A stretch of 64,000 nucleotides of DNA from Methylobacterium isbiliense (GTDB lineage: Bacteria; Pseudomonadota; Alphaproteobacteria; Rhizobiales; Beijerinckiaceae). The translations under genes and the position numbers were made by a program. Under the pieces are notes generated by a model. The model was not told where the DNA came from. It did not search any database and saw only the letters and a program-made list of their open reading frames with translations. Each line of letters starts with the position of its first letter. The first letter of the stretch is position 1. The DNA is taken from the NCBI RefSeq assembly GCF_022179325.1, contig NZ_BPQQ01000031.1, forward strand, positions 248,001 through 312,000, given 5' to 3'. Of this stretch, positions 17,248-25,207 are shown piece by piece.

Positions 17248-17614
17248 TACCAGCGTCACCGCCTTCGTCGGCGACCGCGAGCGCCCGCTCGCGCTCACGC
17301 CGCCCCTGATCCTGGAACTCGAGCGCACCACCGGTGCCGGCATCGGTGCCCTGGTGCGCCGGGTGCTGCCGGGCGACTTCCACATGAAGGACACCGCCGA
17401 GGTGGTGCGCCTGGCGCTCATCGGTGGTGGCGCCGAGCCGGCCGAGGCCGCGGCCCTCGTCGAGACCTACGTGACCGCTCGCCCGCTGCACGTTGGGCAC
17501 GAGCTGGCGACGCTGATCCTGATGGCCCTGTGGTCCGGCAAGCCCGCACCCGCACCGCAGGCTGATCCCGACGCCGCGGCTGTCCTGGCCGCCCTGGCGG
17601 GAGGTGCAGCGTGA
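17240..17614 (+). CDS. tail-assembly-chaperone-like / gene-transfer-agent-type small protein
   Basis: The protein has 124 residues from the ATG at 17240, overlapping the portal stop. The pattern ERPLALTPPLILELERTTGA followed by a helical domain resembles the Phage_TAC_11 / GTA TrcD-like family of tail-tube chaperones. The hydrophobic LATLILMALW segment near the end is typical of that fold. Such proteins bind the tape measure or tube during tail assembly. Its place between portal and protease is unusual, so the assignment is moderate. Confidence 0.6.
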   Translation: MIDTSVTAFVGDRERPLALTPPLILELERTTGAGIGALVRRVLPGDFHMKDTAEVVRLALIGGGAEPAEAAALVETYVTARPLHVGHELATLILMALWSGKPAPAPQADPDAAAVLAALAGGAA

Positions 17615-17793
17615 CCCGCGAGGAGCAGTTCGAGCGCGCCCTTGATCAGCAGGCGCGCCAGCACCGCATCGCCGCCCGCCAGGCACACATCCGCTTCCTG
17701 ATGAGCAGCGGCGTGCCCCTCGACCGGATCACGGCCCTCAACACGGTCTTCGACGACCTGAACGGCCAGCGGTATCGCCGGGAGGCCGCGTGA
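17611..17793 (+). CDS. small protein of the phage structural operon
   Basis: The protein has 60 residues and starts with GTG overlapping the previous stop (GTGA). It is charged and helical: TREEQFERALDQQARQHRIA, then VPLDRITALNTVFDDL. It overlaps the following gene at TGATG. In some phages a small protein here is a downstream product of the chaperone region; I see no specific family match. Tight coupling on both sides supports that it is translated. Confidence 0.6.
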   Translation: MTREEQFERALDQQARQHRIAARQAHIRFLMSSGVPLDRITALNTVFDDLNGQRYRREAA

Positions 17794-18299
17794 TGTTCGA
17801 GCGCCTCGAGTTCAAGGGTGCCGTCACGGTCGACGACACCGGCACCATCACCGGCCTGGCCTGGCCATTCGGATCGCCCGACCGTGTCGGCGACGTCATC
17901 ACCAAGGGCGCCTTCGGCAGCATCCGGCTCCCGGTGCCGATGTTGTTCGGCCACGACCCGAACGACCCGGTCGGCACCTGGAACGAGGCCGTCGAGACCG
18001 AGGCCGGGCTCGAGGTGAAGGGCCGCCTCCTCGTGGGGGAACTCGCCCGTGCCGATGAGGTGCGCGCCCTGGTGCGCTCCGGTGCGGTGGGTGGCCTGTC
18101 CATCGGCTTCTCGACCAAGGCCGCCACGCCCCGGCAGGGCGCTCGTGGCCGCACCATCACGGCCCTCGACCTCGTCGAGATCAGCCTCGTGACCGTCCCT
18201 TCCCATCCTGGCGCCCGTGTTCGGTCCGCCAAGTCCGGCGCGGCAGCAATCCAGCTCGCCGAAGCCATCCACCGCGCCGCCCTGGCGCTCAGCAAGTAG
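17793..18299 (+). CDS. HK97-type prohead protease
   Basis: The protein has 168 residues. It starts at the ATG at 17793 (TGATG overlap); a GTG one codon earlier is possible. The serine-protease residues are visible as His in LFGHDPNDPVG and Ser in GGLSIGFS, with EISLVTVPSHPGAR downstream as in the U35/S78 family. It would cleave scaffold and capsid delta-domains during head maturation. It is immediately followed by the capsid gene, the usual arrangement. Confidence 0.93.
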   Translation: MFERLEFKGAVTVDDTGTITGLAWPFGSPDRVGDVITKGAFGSIRLPVPMLFGHDPNDPVGTWNEAVETEAGLEVKGRLLVGELARADEVRALVRSGAVGGLSIGFSTKAATPRQGARGRTITALDLVEISLVTVPSHPGARVRSAKSGAAAIQLAEAIHRAALALSK

Positions 18300-18315
18300 A
18301 GAGAAAGAAGACCCC

Positions 18316-19470
18316 ATGTGCATGAACGCCGGCACCCTCGAGGGCGCCCCGATCGAATTGAAGGACGCCGAGGTTGATCCGGCGGAGATCGTCACCAAGG
18401 CTCTCGCCGACCTGGAAAAGAACGTCGGCGACCGCCTCGCCGCGCTCGAGACCAAGACGGCCGACACCGCCCGCCTCGACCGCATCGAAGCGGCCCTGAA
18501 CCGCCGTGGCGCCGCCCCGGAGACCAAGGCTGCGGACCTTGGCCGTAAGGCGTTCGGCGACTTCCTGCGCCGTGGCGTGGAGCGCATGAGCGCCGAGGAG
18601 ATCAAGGCGCTCACCGTCGCCACCGACACGGCGGGCGGCTTCCTGGCCCCCACCGAGTTCGGCGCCGAGATGCTGAAGCGCATCGTCGAGTTCTCGCCGG
18701 TCCGCCAGTATGCGCGCGTCATCACGATCGGGGCCCCGCAGATCCGCTACCCCCGCCGCGTCAACAGCGCGACCGCGACCTGGGTCTCCGAGACCGGCGA
18801 CCGCACCGGCTCCGAGCCGTCCTTCGAGCAGGTGAGCCTCACCCCCTACGAGCTCGCCACCTACGTCGACGTGTCGACGGCGCTCCTCGAGGACAACGTC
18901 TACAACCTCGAGGGCGAGCTCGCGATCGAGTTCGCGGAGCAGTTCGGCAAGGCCGAGGGCGCTGCCTTCGTCGCCGGCTCGGGTGTCGGCCAGCCGAAGG
19001 GCCTCTTCACGGCCGCAGGCATCGCCGAGGTGAAGACCGGCGCGGCAGCCAACTTCCCGGCCAGCAACCCGGCCGACGTGCTCATCGGCATGTTCCACTC
19101 GCTGCCGAACGTGCATGCGCAGAACGGCGCGTGGCTGATGAACCGGAAGACCCTGGGCGCCATCCGCCAGTGGAAGGACGGCCAGGGCCGCTACCTGGTC
19201 ATCGATCCGATTTCCGAGAGCGCGGCCACCACGCTCCTCGGTCGTCCGATCGTCGAGTGCATCGACGCTCCCGACATCGCCGCCAACGCCTTCCCGATCA
19301 TGTTCGGCGACCTGTCCGGCTACCGGATCGTCGATCGGGTGAGCCTCTCGACCCTGCGCGACCCCTACACCCTCGCGACCAAGGGGCAGGTCCGCATTCA
19401 CGCCCGTCGCCGCGTCGGCGCCGACGTCACGCACCCCGACCGCTTCGTGAAGCTGAAGGTCGCTGCGTAA
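18316..19470 (+). CDS. major capsid protein, HK97 fold
   Basis: The protein has 384 residues from the ATG at 18316, preceded by GAGAAAGAAG. Residues 1-95 are a charged helical delta-domain (DLEKNVGDRLAALETK). The HK97 core then begins with TDTAGGFLAPTEFGAEML and includes VSETGDRTGSEPSF, VAGSGVGQPKGL and AWLMNRKTLGAIRQWKDGQG. The delta-domain would be removed by the protease upstream. The length is normal for the family. The gene is followed by a hairpin, so capsid mRNA may be made in excess. Confidence 0.96.
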   Translation: MCMNAGTLEGAPIELKDAEVDPAEIVTKALADLEKNVGDRLAALETKTADTARLDRIEAALNRRGAAPETKAADLGRKAFGDFLRRGVERMSAEEIKALTVATDTAGGFLAPTEFGAEMLKRIVEFSPVRQYARVITIGAPQIRYPRRVNSATATWVSETGDRTGSEPSFEQVSLTPYELATYVDVSTALLEDNVYNLEGELAIEFAEQFGKAEGAAFVAGSGVGQPKGLFTAAGIAEVKTGAAANFPASNPADVLIGMFHSLPNVHAQNGAWLMNRKTLGAIRQWKDGQGRYLVIDPISESAATTLLGRPIVECIDAPDIAANAFPIMFGDLSGYRIVDRVSLSTLRDPYTLATKGQVRIHARRRVGADVTHPDRFVKLKVAA

Positions 19471-19484
19471 TCGCCAGCAACAAC

Positions 19485-19506
19485 GGCCGTGGCACTAGCC
19501 ACGGCC
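19485..19506 (+). terminator. hairpin between capsid and tail-tube genes
   Basis: GGCCGTGG (19485-19492) and CCACGGCC (19499-19506) form a perfect 8-bp stem with a CACTAG loop, 14 bp after the capsid stop. No U-tract follows, so it is more likely an RNA-stabilising or attenuating structure than a full terminator. Similar capsid-downstream hairpins help set high capsid expression. Confidence 0.55.
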
Positions 19507-19528
19507 CCAACTCTCGAAAGGTTACGCA

Positions 19529-19984
19529 GTGAGCTACACTCCCGCATTCAATTCTGTCTTCTTCATCGGCACGCAGAAGCCCGCTTCTGTCGTGACCGAC
19601 TACACGTCCGATACCTGGCAGCAGGTGACGGGCATCAAGTCCGTGGGCGAGATCGGCGATAAGGTCACCGAGATCAAGTTCGAGACCCTGGACTCGCCGC
19701 GCCCCCACAAGATGAAGGGCACGCGCGACGCCGGCTCGTTCGAGCTGACCGCCGGCTTCCTCGCCAACGATCCTGGCCAGGTCGCGATGCGCGCGGCGGC
19801 AGCATCCAACGACAGCACCCCGTTCAACTTCCGGGTGGCGCTGAAGGACGGATCGATCCGCTACTTCAGCGGCCTCGTGATGTCGGCCGAGGGCGTCACC
19901 GGCAGCGACGCCAACGCGGTGCAGATGGAGAAATACACCATCAGCATCACGGGCGCCCCGCTGATCGTCCTGGCGGCGGCCTGA
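19529..19984 (+). CDS. phage tail tube protein
   Basis: The protein has 151 residues with a GTG start at 19529, preceded by GAAAGG. It reads TGIKSVGEIGDKVTEIKFET, then FELTAGFLANDPGQVAM and a beta-rich C-terminus (MEKYTISITGAPL), consistent with siphovirus tail-tube proteins of the lambda gpV/TP901 type. It would polymerise into the tail tube around the tape measure. It is the first gene after the capsid hairpin and is followed closely by a chaperone-like gene. Confidence 0.8.
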   Translation: MSYTPAFNSVFFIGTQKPASVVTDYTSDTWQQVTGIKSVGEIGDKVTEIKFETLDSPRPHKMKGTRDAGSFELTAGFLANDPGQVAMRAAAASNDSTPFNFRVALKDGSIRYFSGLVMSAEGVTGSDANAVQMEKYTISITGAPLIVLAAA

Positions 19985-19988
19985 TCCG

Positions 19989-20573
19989 ATGCGGCTCGCG
20001 GACGACATCGTGCTTTCGATCGGAGGCGCCAGCGTGCGCCTCCGGCCGACGCTGCGCGCCGCGATCCGGCTCGAGCGCCGGCACGGGCTCCTCGAGCTCC
20101 TCAAGATGGTGGCCGAGGGCAACCTCACCGCCATCAGCGACCTGATCCGGGAGACGGCATTCGAGGGCGATCGAAACCTCCTCGATGTGTCGGTAGGCGG
20201 CCTTGCTCGCATCCTGGAACTCGTGACGCCGGCCCTCCTCGACCTGGTGCTCGGACTCCTCGGCGCCGACCCGGATGCCGCGGCGAAGCCGGCCAAGGCC
20301 GACGCTGCGCCGGTCCACATCGGCGAGGCCCTGGCCAAGCTCTACGGCTTCGCCACTGGGTGGTGCGGTTACTCGCCGGCCGTCGCCCTGGACAGCACCC
20401 CCGCCGAGATCCTGGCCGCCTACGGGGCGAAGCTCGACTTCCTCAAGGCGATACACGGCGCCGCGGACGCGCCCGCCGACGATGCGCCCGAGGCTTCCCT
20501 CGACGACCAGTTCGCCGTCACGATGGCGCGTCTCGGCGGTCGCGTGGTCAAGCCCGAGGAGCTCGCCGGCTGA
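19989..20573 (+). CDS. tail assembly protein, chaperone-like
   Basis: The protein has 194 residues from the ATG at 19989, 4 bp after the tail-tube stop. The N-terminus (ADDIVLSIGGASVRLRPTLR, then AAIRLERRHG) resembles the fold of tail-tube chaperones that begin with a modified tube-like hairpin. The rest is helical, with a Lys/Ala/Asp-rich linker. Position after the tube and before a minor tail protein supports a tail-assembly role. No firm family can be named. Confidence 0.55.
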   Translation: MRLADDIVLSIGGASVRLRPTLRAAIRLERRHGLLELLKMVAEGNLTAISDLIRETAFEGDRNLLDVSVGGLARILELVTPALLDLVLGLLGADPDAAAKPAKADAAPVHIGEALAKLYGFATGWCGYSPAVALDSTPAEILAAYGAKLDFLKAIHGAADAPADDAPEASLDDQFAVTMARLGGRVVKPEELAG

Positions 20574-20902
20574 TGCCCGCCGCCCCGCCCCGCATCTGTG
20601 GCTGCGGCCGTCGTGTCCCTGCCGGTGTGCGCTGCGCCTGCCAGGTGCGCCGCGATCGCGAGCACGACGCCCGCCGGCCCTCGGCCGTGGCGCGCGGCTA
20701 CGGCAGCAAGTGGCGCGAGGCCCGCGCCGGCTTCCTGGCCAAGCACCCGACGTGCTGCCGGTGCGGCAAGCCTGCGACCGTCGTTCACCACACCACCCCG
20801 CATCGGGGCGACCGCGCCCTTTTCTGGAACCGCGCCTTGTGGGCGCCGGTCTGCCAGCCCTGCCACGACGGCCCCTGCCAGGCCGAGGAGAAGCGCCCGT
20901 GA
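20573..20902 (+). CDS. HNH endonuclease
   Basis: The protein has 109 residues and overlaps the previous stop at TGATG. A zinc-binding set of Cys pairs (CGCGRRV, CRCGKP and CQPCHDG) frames the HNH core VVHHTTPHRGDRALFWN. Phage HNH proteins next to terminase help cut DNA at cos ends. Here the gene lies 2 kb upstream of the small terminase gene, inside the tail genes, so it could instead be a homing-type passenger. The overlaps on both sides suggest it is part of the operon. Confidence 0.88.
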   Translation: MPAAPPRICGCGRRVPAGVRCACQVRRDREHDARRPSAVARGYGSKWREARAGFLAKHPTCCRCGKPATVVHHTTPHRGDRALFWNRALWAPVCQPCHDGPCQAEEKRP

Positions 20903-21249
20903 TCCCGACGTTCTATCCGCCGGTCGCGCCCTCGCCCGGCACGACGCAGAAGCCGGAGCTCGCGATCCTTCGTGCTGATTTCGGAGATGGCTATTCGTTG
21001 GCTGTCCCCAACGGCCTCAACCACATCCGGAAGACCCTGTCGCTGAAGTGGGACGTGCTCACCGCCAATCAGGTCAAGAGCATCGCCGACTTCCTTGAGG
21101 CACGCGGCGGCGTCGAGCCGTTCTACTACACGCCTCCTCGCACCACCACGCCCGTCAAGTGGACCTGCGATGATTGGACCGAGACCATGAACGCGGCTGG
21201 CGTCTCGTCTTTCACCGCCACCTTCAAGCAAAACTTCTCCGTGTCATGA
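20899..21249 (+). CDS. minor tail protein (lambda gpM-like)
   Basis: The protein has 116 residues with a GTG start at 20899 overlapping the HNH stop. Features include ILRADFGDGYSLAVPNGLN, then LSLKWDVLTANQVKSIADFL, EPFYYTPP and WTCDDW, typical of the Phage_min_tail family found at the tail tip. In lambda the homologue helps assemble the tail tip complex. No gpL, gpK, gpI or gpJ counterparts follow, which is odd for a working tail. Confidence 0.8.
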   Translation: MIPTFYPPVAPSPGTTQKPELAILRADFGDGYSLAVPNGLNHIRKTLSLKWDVLTANQVKSIADFLEARGGVEPFYYTPPRTTTPVKWTCDDWTETMNAAGVSSFTATFKQNFSVS

Positions 21250-21701
21250 TCACGCTCGACGGCATCTCGCAGCCCATCAGCGAGTGGGCGCTCGACTACG
21301 GCATTCCGACCAAGCTCATCCGGTCCCGTCTCAAGCGCGGGTGGAGCGAGGAGCGCGCCGTCACTGAGCCAATGGTGGTCTGGCGCGGCGAGAAGCTACC
21401 GGCCGACGCCATGCTCGACGACGAACCCGAAGCACCCAAGGTGCGCCCGCCGGCTCCCCGACCTGTCCCGGCACCGATCACGCTCACGCCGGCACACCTG
21501 GCTCTCGCACGTCGCACTGCCCGTCGCCATCGGCATTCCGCCAAGCTGATCACCTTCCGCGGTGTGAGCCTGACCTGCGCGCAGTGGGCTTCATGCCTGG
21601 GGATCAGCCCGCAGGCCATGCACGTCCGGCTCAAGACGAAACCCCTACCCGAAGCGCTCACGCCGCCCCCGACATGGCGCATCAAAGGATCGCCGGCATG
21701 A
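21246..21701 (+). CDS. two-repeat helix-turn-helix-like phage protein, function unknown
   Basis: The protein has 151 residues from the ATG at 21246, overlapping the previous stop. Two related segments occur: SEWALDYGIPTKLIRSRLKR with GWSEERAVT, and AQWASCLGISPQAMHVRLKT with KPLPEALT. Each looks like a short DNA-binding unit (W-A-x(3)-GI-x(4)-hxxRL) like those attached to phage HNH/AP2 proteins. A Pro-rich basic linker joins them. DNA binding is likely by analogy. Its place inside the tail genes next to an HNH gene suggests they may work together. Confidence 0.55.
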   Translation: MITLDGISQPISEWALDYGIPTKLIRSRLKRGWSEERAVTEPMVVWRGEKLPADAMLDDEPEAPKVRPPAPRPVPAPITLTPAHLALARRTARRHRHSAKLITFRGVSLTCAQWASCLGISPQAMHVRLKTKPLPEALTPPPTWRIKGSPA

Positions 21702-21806
21702 CCCCCGGGGGCGGTCGAATATTTCGCAACATAGCCAAAGACCGGTCCTGCTCCTCCCCTCGCACAACTCCGAAATTGGACTTTTTTCCTGGAACGAGAT
21801 GAACCG

Positions 21807-22088
21807 ATGTCCTCCGTCACCCGTGAGTCCCTGAAGGCTCACCTCAACGTCACTTCCGACCTCGACGATGCCTACCTCGACGAACTGATTGAGGTGGCGG
21901 AGACGTGGGTCGCCGGCTTCACGGGCGGCATGCGCAGCAACATGGAGCCGCCGCTCCGGCAGGCTGTCCGGATGCTGGCCGCGCACCTCTACGAGAACCG
22001 CGAGGCGTCGCTTGTGGGCGTGACCGCGACCGAGCTGCCGATCGGCGTGATGGACCTGCTCATGCCGTTCAGGTGCTGGGCATTCTGA
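21807..22088 (+). CDS. head-tail connector protein (gp6-like)
   Basis: The protein has 93 residues from the ATG at 21807. It is helical, with VTRESLKAHLNV, then DDAYLDELIEVAETWVAGFT and AVRMLAAHLYENREA, the phage_connect_1/gp6 pattern. Such proteins form a ring under the portal. It follows a 105-bp AT-richer gap (21702-21806), one of the few non-coding gaps inside the operon. It overlaps the next gene at the stop. Confidence 0.85.
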   Translation: MSSVTRESLKAHLNVTSDLDDAYLDELIEVAETWVAGFTGGMRSNMEPPLRQAVRMLAAHLYENREASLVGVTATELPIGVMDLLMPFRCWAF

Positions 22089-22504
22089 TGCGCGCCTCGC
22101 CCTCCCTCACGGTGCAGAAGGCCATCCGGAGCCGCCTGGCGGCCGACGCTGGTGTTGTGGCCCTGGTGCCCGCCGCGGCCATCGCCGACCGCCACGGGCT
22201 GCCTGCGTCGTTCCCTTCGATCGTTCTCGGCGAGGATCAGGAGATCCCCGCGAACCTCGACCTCGCCCGGCGCGGGACGATCGTCGCCTCGACGCTCCAC
22301 ATCTGGACCCGCGAGGCCGGGACCGCCGGCGCCAAGGCCATCGTGAACGCGGTCCGTCGGGCGCTCGACGTAGACCTGGTGCTCGACAGCCTCGACCTCG
22401 TCGACCAGCGCGTGACCGGTGCCCGGTTCCTGCGCGATCCGGACGGGAAGACCGCGCACGGCATCCTGACGTTCTCGACGACGGTGATGGAGCCGCTGTC
22501 ATGA
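22088..22504 (+). CDS. DUF3168 tail completion protein
   Basis: The protein has 138 residues and starts at the ATG at 22088 overlapping the connector stop. Its features (VQKAIRSRLAADAGVVALV, then FPSIVLGEDQEIP and a beta-rich core with VASTLHIWTREAG) fit DUF3168, the gp17/gpU-like tail terminator group that joins the tail to the connector. It sits before the head-closure gene. Confidence 0.85.
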   Translation: MRASPSLTVQKAIRSRLAADAGVVALVPAAAIADRHGLPASFPSIVLGEDQEIPANLDLARRGTIVASTLHIWTREAGTAGAKAIVNAVRRALDVDLVLDSLDLVDQRVTGARFLRDPDGKTAHGILTFSTTVMEPLS

Positions 22505-22815
22505 GGGCGGGCCGCCTCGACCAGACCATCACCGTAGAGCGCCGCGTCGAGACGCTCGACGATGCCGGCACGCCCGTAGAGGCTTGGCACCCGGTCGCGA
22601 CTGCCCGCGCGGACCTGATCCAGAACACCACCGAGGCGTTCCTCCGGGAGCCTGGGCAGACGGCCGAGGCGCGCGTCGTCTTCCGCGTGCGCTTCCTGCC
22701 GGACCTCGAGCTCACCGATCGGATCGTGCTCGACGGCGTGCCACACCGCCTGGTGGAGGTGAAGGAAGTGGTGCGCCGCCGCGTGCTCGACCTCCGGTGC
22801 TCGACGGTGCTGTGA
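22501..22815 (+). CDS. phage head closure / head-tail joining protein
   Basis: The protein has 104 residues and overlaps the previous stop (ATGA). GRLDQTITVERRVETLDDAG and DRIVLDGVPHRLVEVKEV are classic for the SPP1 gp16 / HK97 gp7 head-tail adaptor family, a small beta-barrel. It seals the portal after packaging. Confidence 0.88.
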   Translation: MRAGRLDQTITVERRVETLDDAGTPVEAWHPVATARADLIQNTTEAFLREPGQTAEARVVFRVRFLPDLELTDRIVLDGVPHRLVEVKEVVRRRVLDLRCSTVL

Positions 22816-23213
22816 TGAAAGGACGGAAGCCCGCCACGCTGCCGGCCAGCGCATCAGCGGTCGTTGATGTGCCGCGCCCACCCGCGCTGCTCTCGACCGA
22901 CGCCCGGCGGGAGTGGAAGCGGGCCGCCGCCGTCCTGGTGGAGCGCAAGATCCTCACGCCCGCGGACTACGAGACGTTGGCCTCCTACTGCATCGCGGTC
23001 GGGATGCGGAACGACGCCCTGCGCACCCTCGCGAAGGACGGCGCCACGTTCGTCACCCCGGCCGGCATGGTGAAGCGCCACCCGGCGGTCGGGAACCTGA
23101 ACGACGCCATCGCTCTCGCCGCGCGCCTCGCCGCCGAGCTCGGTCTCACCCCCGTGTCCAGGGCCCGCGTGACGGCCAGCGACGATGACGCCGACCTATC
23201 CTTCCTGGATTGA
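22815..23213 (+). CDS. terminase small subunit, P27 family
   Basis: The protein has 132 residues. The ATG at 22815 overlaps the previous stop (TGATG). It begins MKGRKPATLPASASAV and has the helical P27 core (LSTDARREWKRAAAVLVERK, then LTPADYETLASYCIA and VKRHPAVGNLNDAIALAARL). Small terminases bind the packaging site and recruit the large subunit. The gene overlaps terL by 29 bp. In most phages this pair begins the structural operon; here it comes after the connector genes. Confidence 0.93.
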   Translation: MKGRKPATLPASASAVVDVPRPPALLSTDARREWKRAAAVLVERKILTPADYETLASYCIAVGMRNDALRTLAKDGATFVTPAGMVKRHPAVGNLNDAIALAARLAAELGLTPVSRARVTASDDDADLSFLD

Positions 23214-24813
23214 CGATGGGTCGGCGATCCCGGACCCGCTGGGCTACGGGGAGCGCGCCGTCACCTTCCTACGTAACCTGCGGCATCCTAAGTCGCGGGC
23301 GCCCGGCCGCGCGTTCCAGCTCGACCCGTGGATGGAGCGGATCGTCAGGGCAATATATTCTCCTCGTTATCTTGAAGATGATACTGATAATCAGATCAGT
23401 AAAGGAGATAGAATTATCACAAGCGTATTTCTGATGGTCCCAAGAGGCAACAGGAAGACGAGTCTTGGCGCGGCTCTAACCTTGTTGCACACCATCGGCC
23501 CGGAGCGCCGGCCCCTCGGCCAGGTGGTGTGCGCCGCCGCCGATCAGAAACAGGCCCGCATCGCCTTCGACGAGGCCGCCAGCATCCTGCGCCAGGACCG
23601 CCGGCTCACGCCGCTGGTGAAGATCGCAGACGCCCGGAACCGCGTCACGAACCGTAAGCACGGCACTTGGCTCGAGGCCCTGTCGGCGGACGGCGCGACG
23701 CAGCACGGCCGCACGCCCGACTTCTGCTTGATGGACGAGCTCCATAGCTGGCGGAACTCGTCCCTGTGGGAGGCCCTCCGCACCGGCCTCGCCAAGGTGC
23801 CGAACTCGCTCAACGTGATCATCACCACTGCCGGCCGCGGCTCGGCAGGCGTCGCCTTCGACCAATACGATTACGCCCGCCGCGTCGCCCTCGGCGAGAT
23901 CGACGACCCGGGCCTGCTGCCGATCTTGTTCGAGGCACCCAAGGGGGCCGACTGGCGGGACGAGGCCGTGTGGCGCCAGGTGAACCCCGGCTTGCGCTTC
24001 GGCTACCCGGCGCTCTCCGGCCTCCGGCAGCTCGCCCGCGAGGCTGCGAACCGCCCGGCCGACCGCGCGTCGTTCAAGCAGCTCCACCTCAACATGTGGG
24101 CGGACGGCGCCGCGGACCCGTTCTGCGACCTCGAGACCTACGACAAGGGCTCGGCGCCGTTCACCGCCGAGGAGCTCGACGAGCTCCGGACCGAGCCGTG
24201 CTGGCTGGCGGTCGACCTCTCCTCGAACCGCGACCTCACGGTCATTGTGGCCGCCTGGCGCGACGGCGCCGAGGGCTACATCGTGCGCCCGTGGTTCTTC
24301 TGCCCGAAGGACAACCTTGAGGATCGCGAGCGCTACAGCGGCCAGCCCTATCGCCAGTGGGCGACGGACGGCCTGGTCACCGCCACCGAGGGCAACGTCG
24401 TCGACTTCCGGGCCGTCGAGATGAAGATCCGGGAGCTCTGCGACGAGTTCGACGTGCAGGAGATCGCGTTCGATCCGCACCTCGCCCGCAACATCCTGAA
24501 CAACCTCCTCGAGGATGGGCTCCCGGCCGTCGAGATGCGCCAGGGCGCGATCACGATGATGCCGGCGATCAAAGAGCTCGACCGCGCCATCACGGGCGAG
24601 CGGCTCCGGCACGGTGGGCACCCGGTCCTGCGCTGGAACTTCGAGAACACCGAGGTGGAGACGAACAGCCTCGGCCATCTGGTGCGGCTCACGAAGAGCA
24701 AGCGCAAACTGCCAATCGACGGCACGGTGGCGACAGCAATGGCGGTCGCGAGAGCTTCGGCCGGTGAAACCAAATACCTGAAATACGATCCCATTATCTT
24801 GGAGGCCGCATGA
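23185..24813 (+). CDS. terminase large subunit (ATPase/nuclease)
   Basis: The protein has 542 residues from the ATG at 23185. The ATPase motif A is PRGNRKTS (residues about 85-92), motif B is FCLMDELHS (about 181-189) and the coupling motif is IITTAGRG. The nuclease domain begins with LAVDLSSNRDLTV, and further acidic residues are in IAFDPHLARN. It drives DNA into the head and cuts it. The stretch 23344-23488 has much lower GC and AT-ending codons than the rest of the gene, and it covers motif A, which suggests mosaic exchange. The frame is intact. Confidence 0.96.
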   Translation: MTPTYPSWIDDGSAIPDPLGYGERAVTFLRNLRHPKSRAPGRAFQLDPWMERIVRAIYSPRYLEDDTDNQISKGDRIITSVFLMVPRGNRKTSLGAALTLLHTIGPERRPLGQVVCAAADQKQARIAFDEAASILRQDRRLTPLVKIADARNRVTNRKHGTWLEALSADGATQHGRTPDFCLMDELHSWRNSSLWEALRTGLAKVPNSLNVIITTAGRGSAGVAFDQYDYARRVALGEIDDPGLLPILFEAPKGADWRDEAVWRQVNPGLRFGYPALSGLRQLAREAANRPADRASFKQLHLNMWADGAADPFCDLETYDKGSAPFTAEELDELRTEPCWLAVDLSSNRDLTVIVAAWRDGAEGYIVRPWFFCPKDNLEDRERYSGQPYRQWATDGLVTATEGNVVDFRAVEMKIRELCDEFDVQEIAFDPHLARNILNNLLEDGLPAVEMRQGAITMMPAIKELDRAITGERLRHGGHPVLRWNFENTEVETNSLGHLVRLTKSKRKLPIDGTVATAMAVARASAGETKYLKYDPIILEAA

Positions 24814-25205
24814 TCGGCGTAAGCATCAGCGGCCTAGCCGCCCTAACGCAGTCCCTCACCCTCGGCAGTCGCGTGCGCGAGGCCGCGCAGCGCGCCGTGG
24901 AGCACCAGGCCGAGGAGCTCGCCGACGCCATCCGCGAGGCCGCACCGGAGGACTCCGGCGACCTCCGGGACAGCGTCCGCACCGAGGCGGGCGAGGAGCC
25001 GCTCACCGTCATGGTGCTGGCGGGCGGCACACCCGAGACGACCAAGACCTCAGAGGCCGGCAGCTTCGACGTGGCGGTGATGACCGAATACGGCACCAGC
25101 AAAACCGAGCCGCAGCCGTTCTTCTATCCCACGGTTGAAGCCCGTCGTGATAAGATGAAGGCGAACATTGACGCGGCGATCAACCGCGAAATCACGGGAG
25201 ATTGA
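24810..25205 (+). CDS. HK97 gp10-like tail/neck protein
   Basis: The protein has 131 residues and overlaps the terL stop (ATGA). AIREAAPEDSGDLRDSVRTE, then VAVMTEYGTSKTEPQPFFYP and a charged C-terminus match the HK97-gp10 family. This family acts in tail completion or at the head-tail neck. In other phages it lies with the connector genes; here it follows the terminase genes and precedes the tape measure. Confidence 0.9.
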   Translation: MIGVSISGLAALTQSLTLGSRVREAAQRAVEHQAEELADAIREAAPEDSGDLRDSVRTEAGEEPLTVMVLAGGTPETTKTSEAGSFDVAVMTEYGTSKTEPQPFFYPTVEARRDKMKANIDAAINREITGD

Positions 25206-25207
25206 TC

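Noticed and set aside
15952-17421. Long minus-strand open frame (489 codons) opposite the portal gene
   Set aside because: Low-complexity Arg/Gly/Val/Leu translation, no family character, and the plus strand encodes a clear portal protein. Such shadows are expected at this GC content.
21702-21806. Intrinsic terminator inside the structural operon (TCC-GAAATT-GGA before CTTTTTTCC)
   Set aside because: The stem is only 3 bp, too weak to call, although the T-run is notable.
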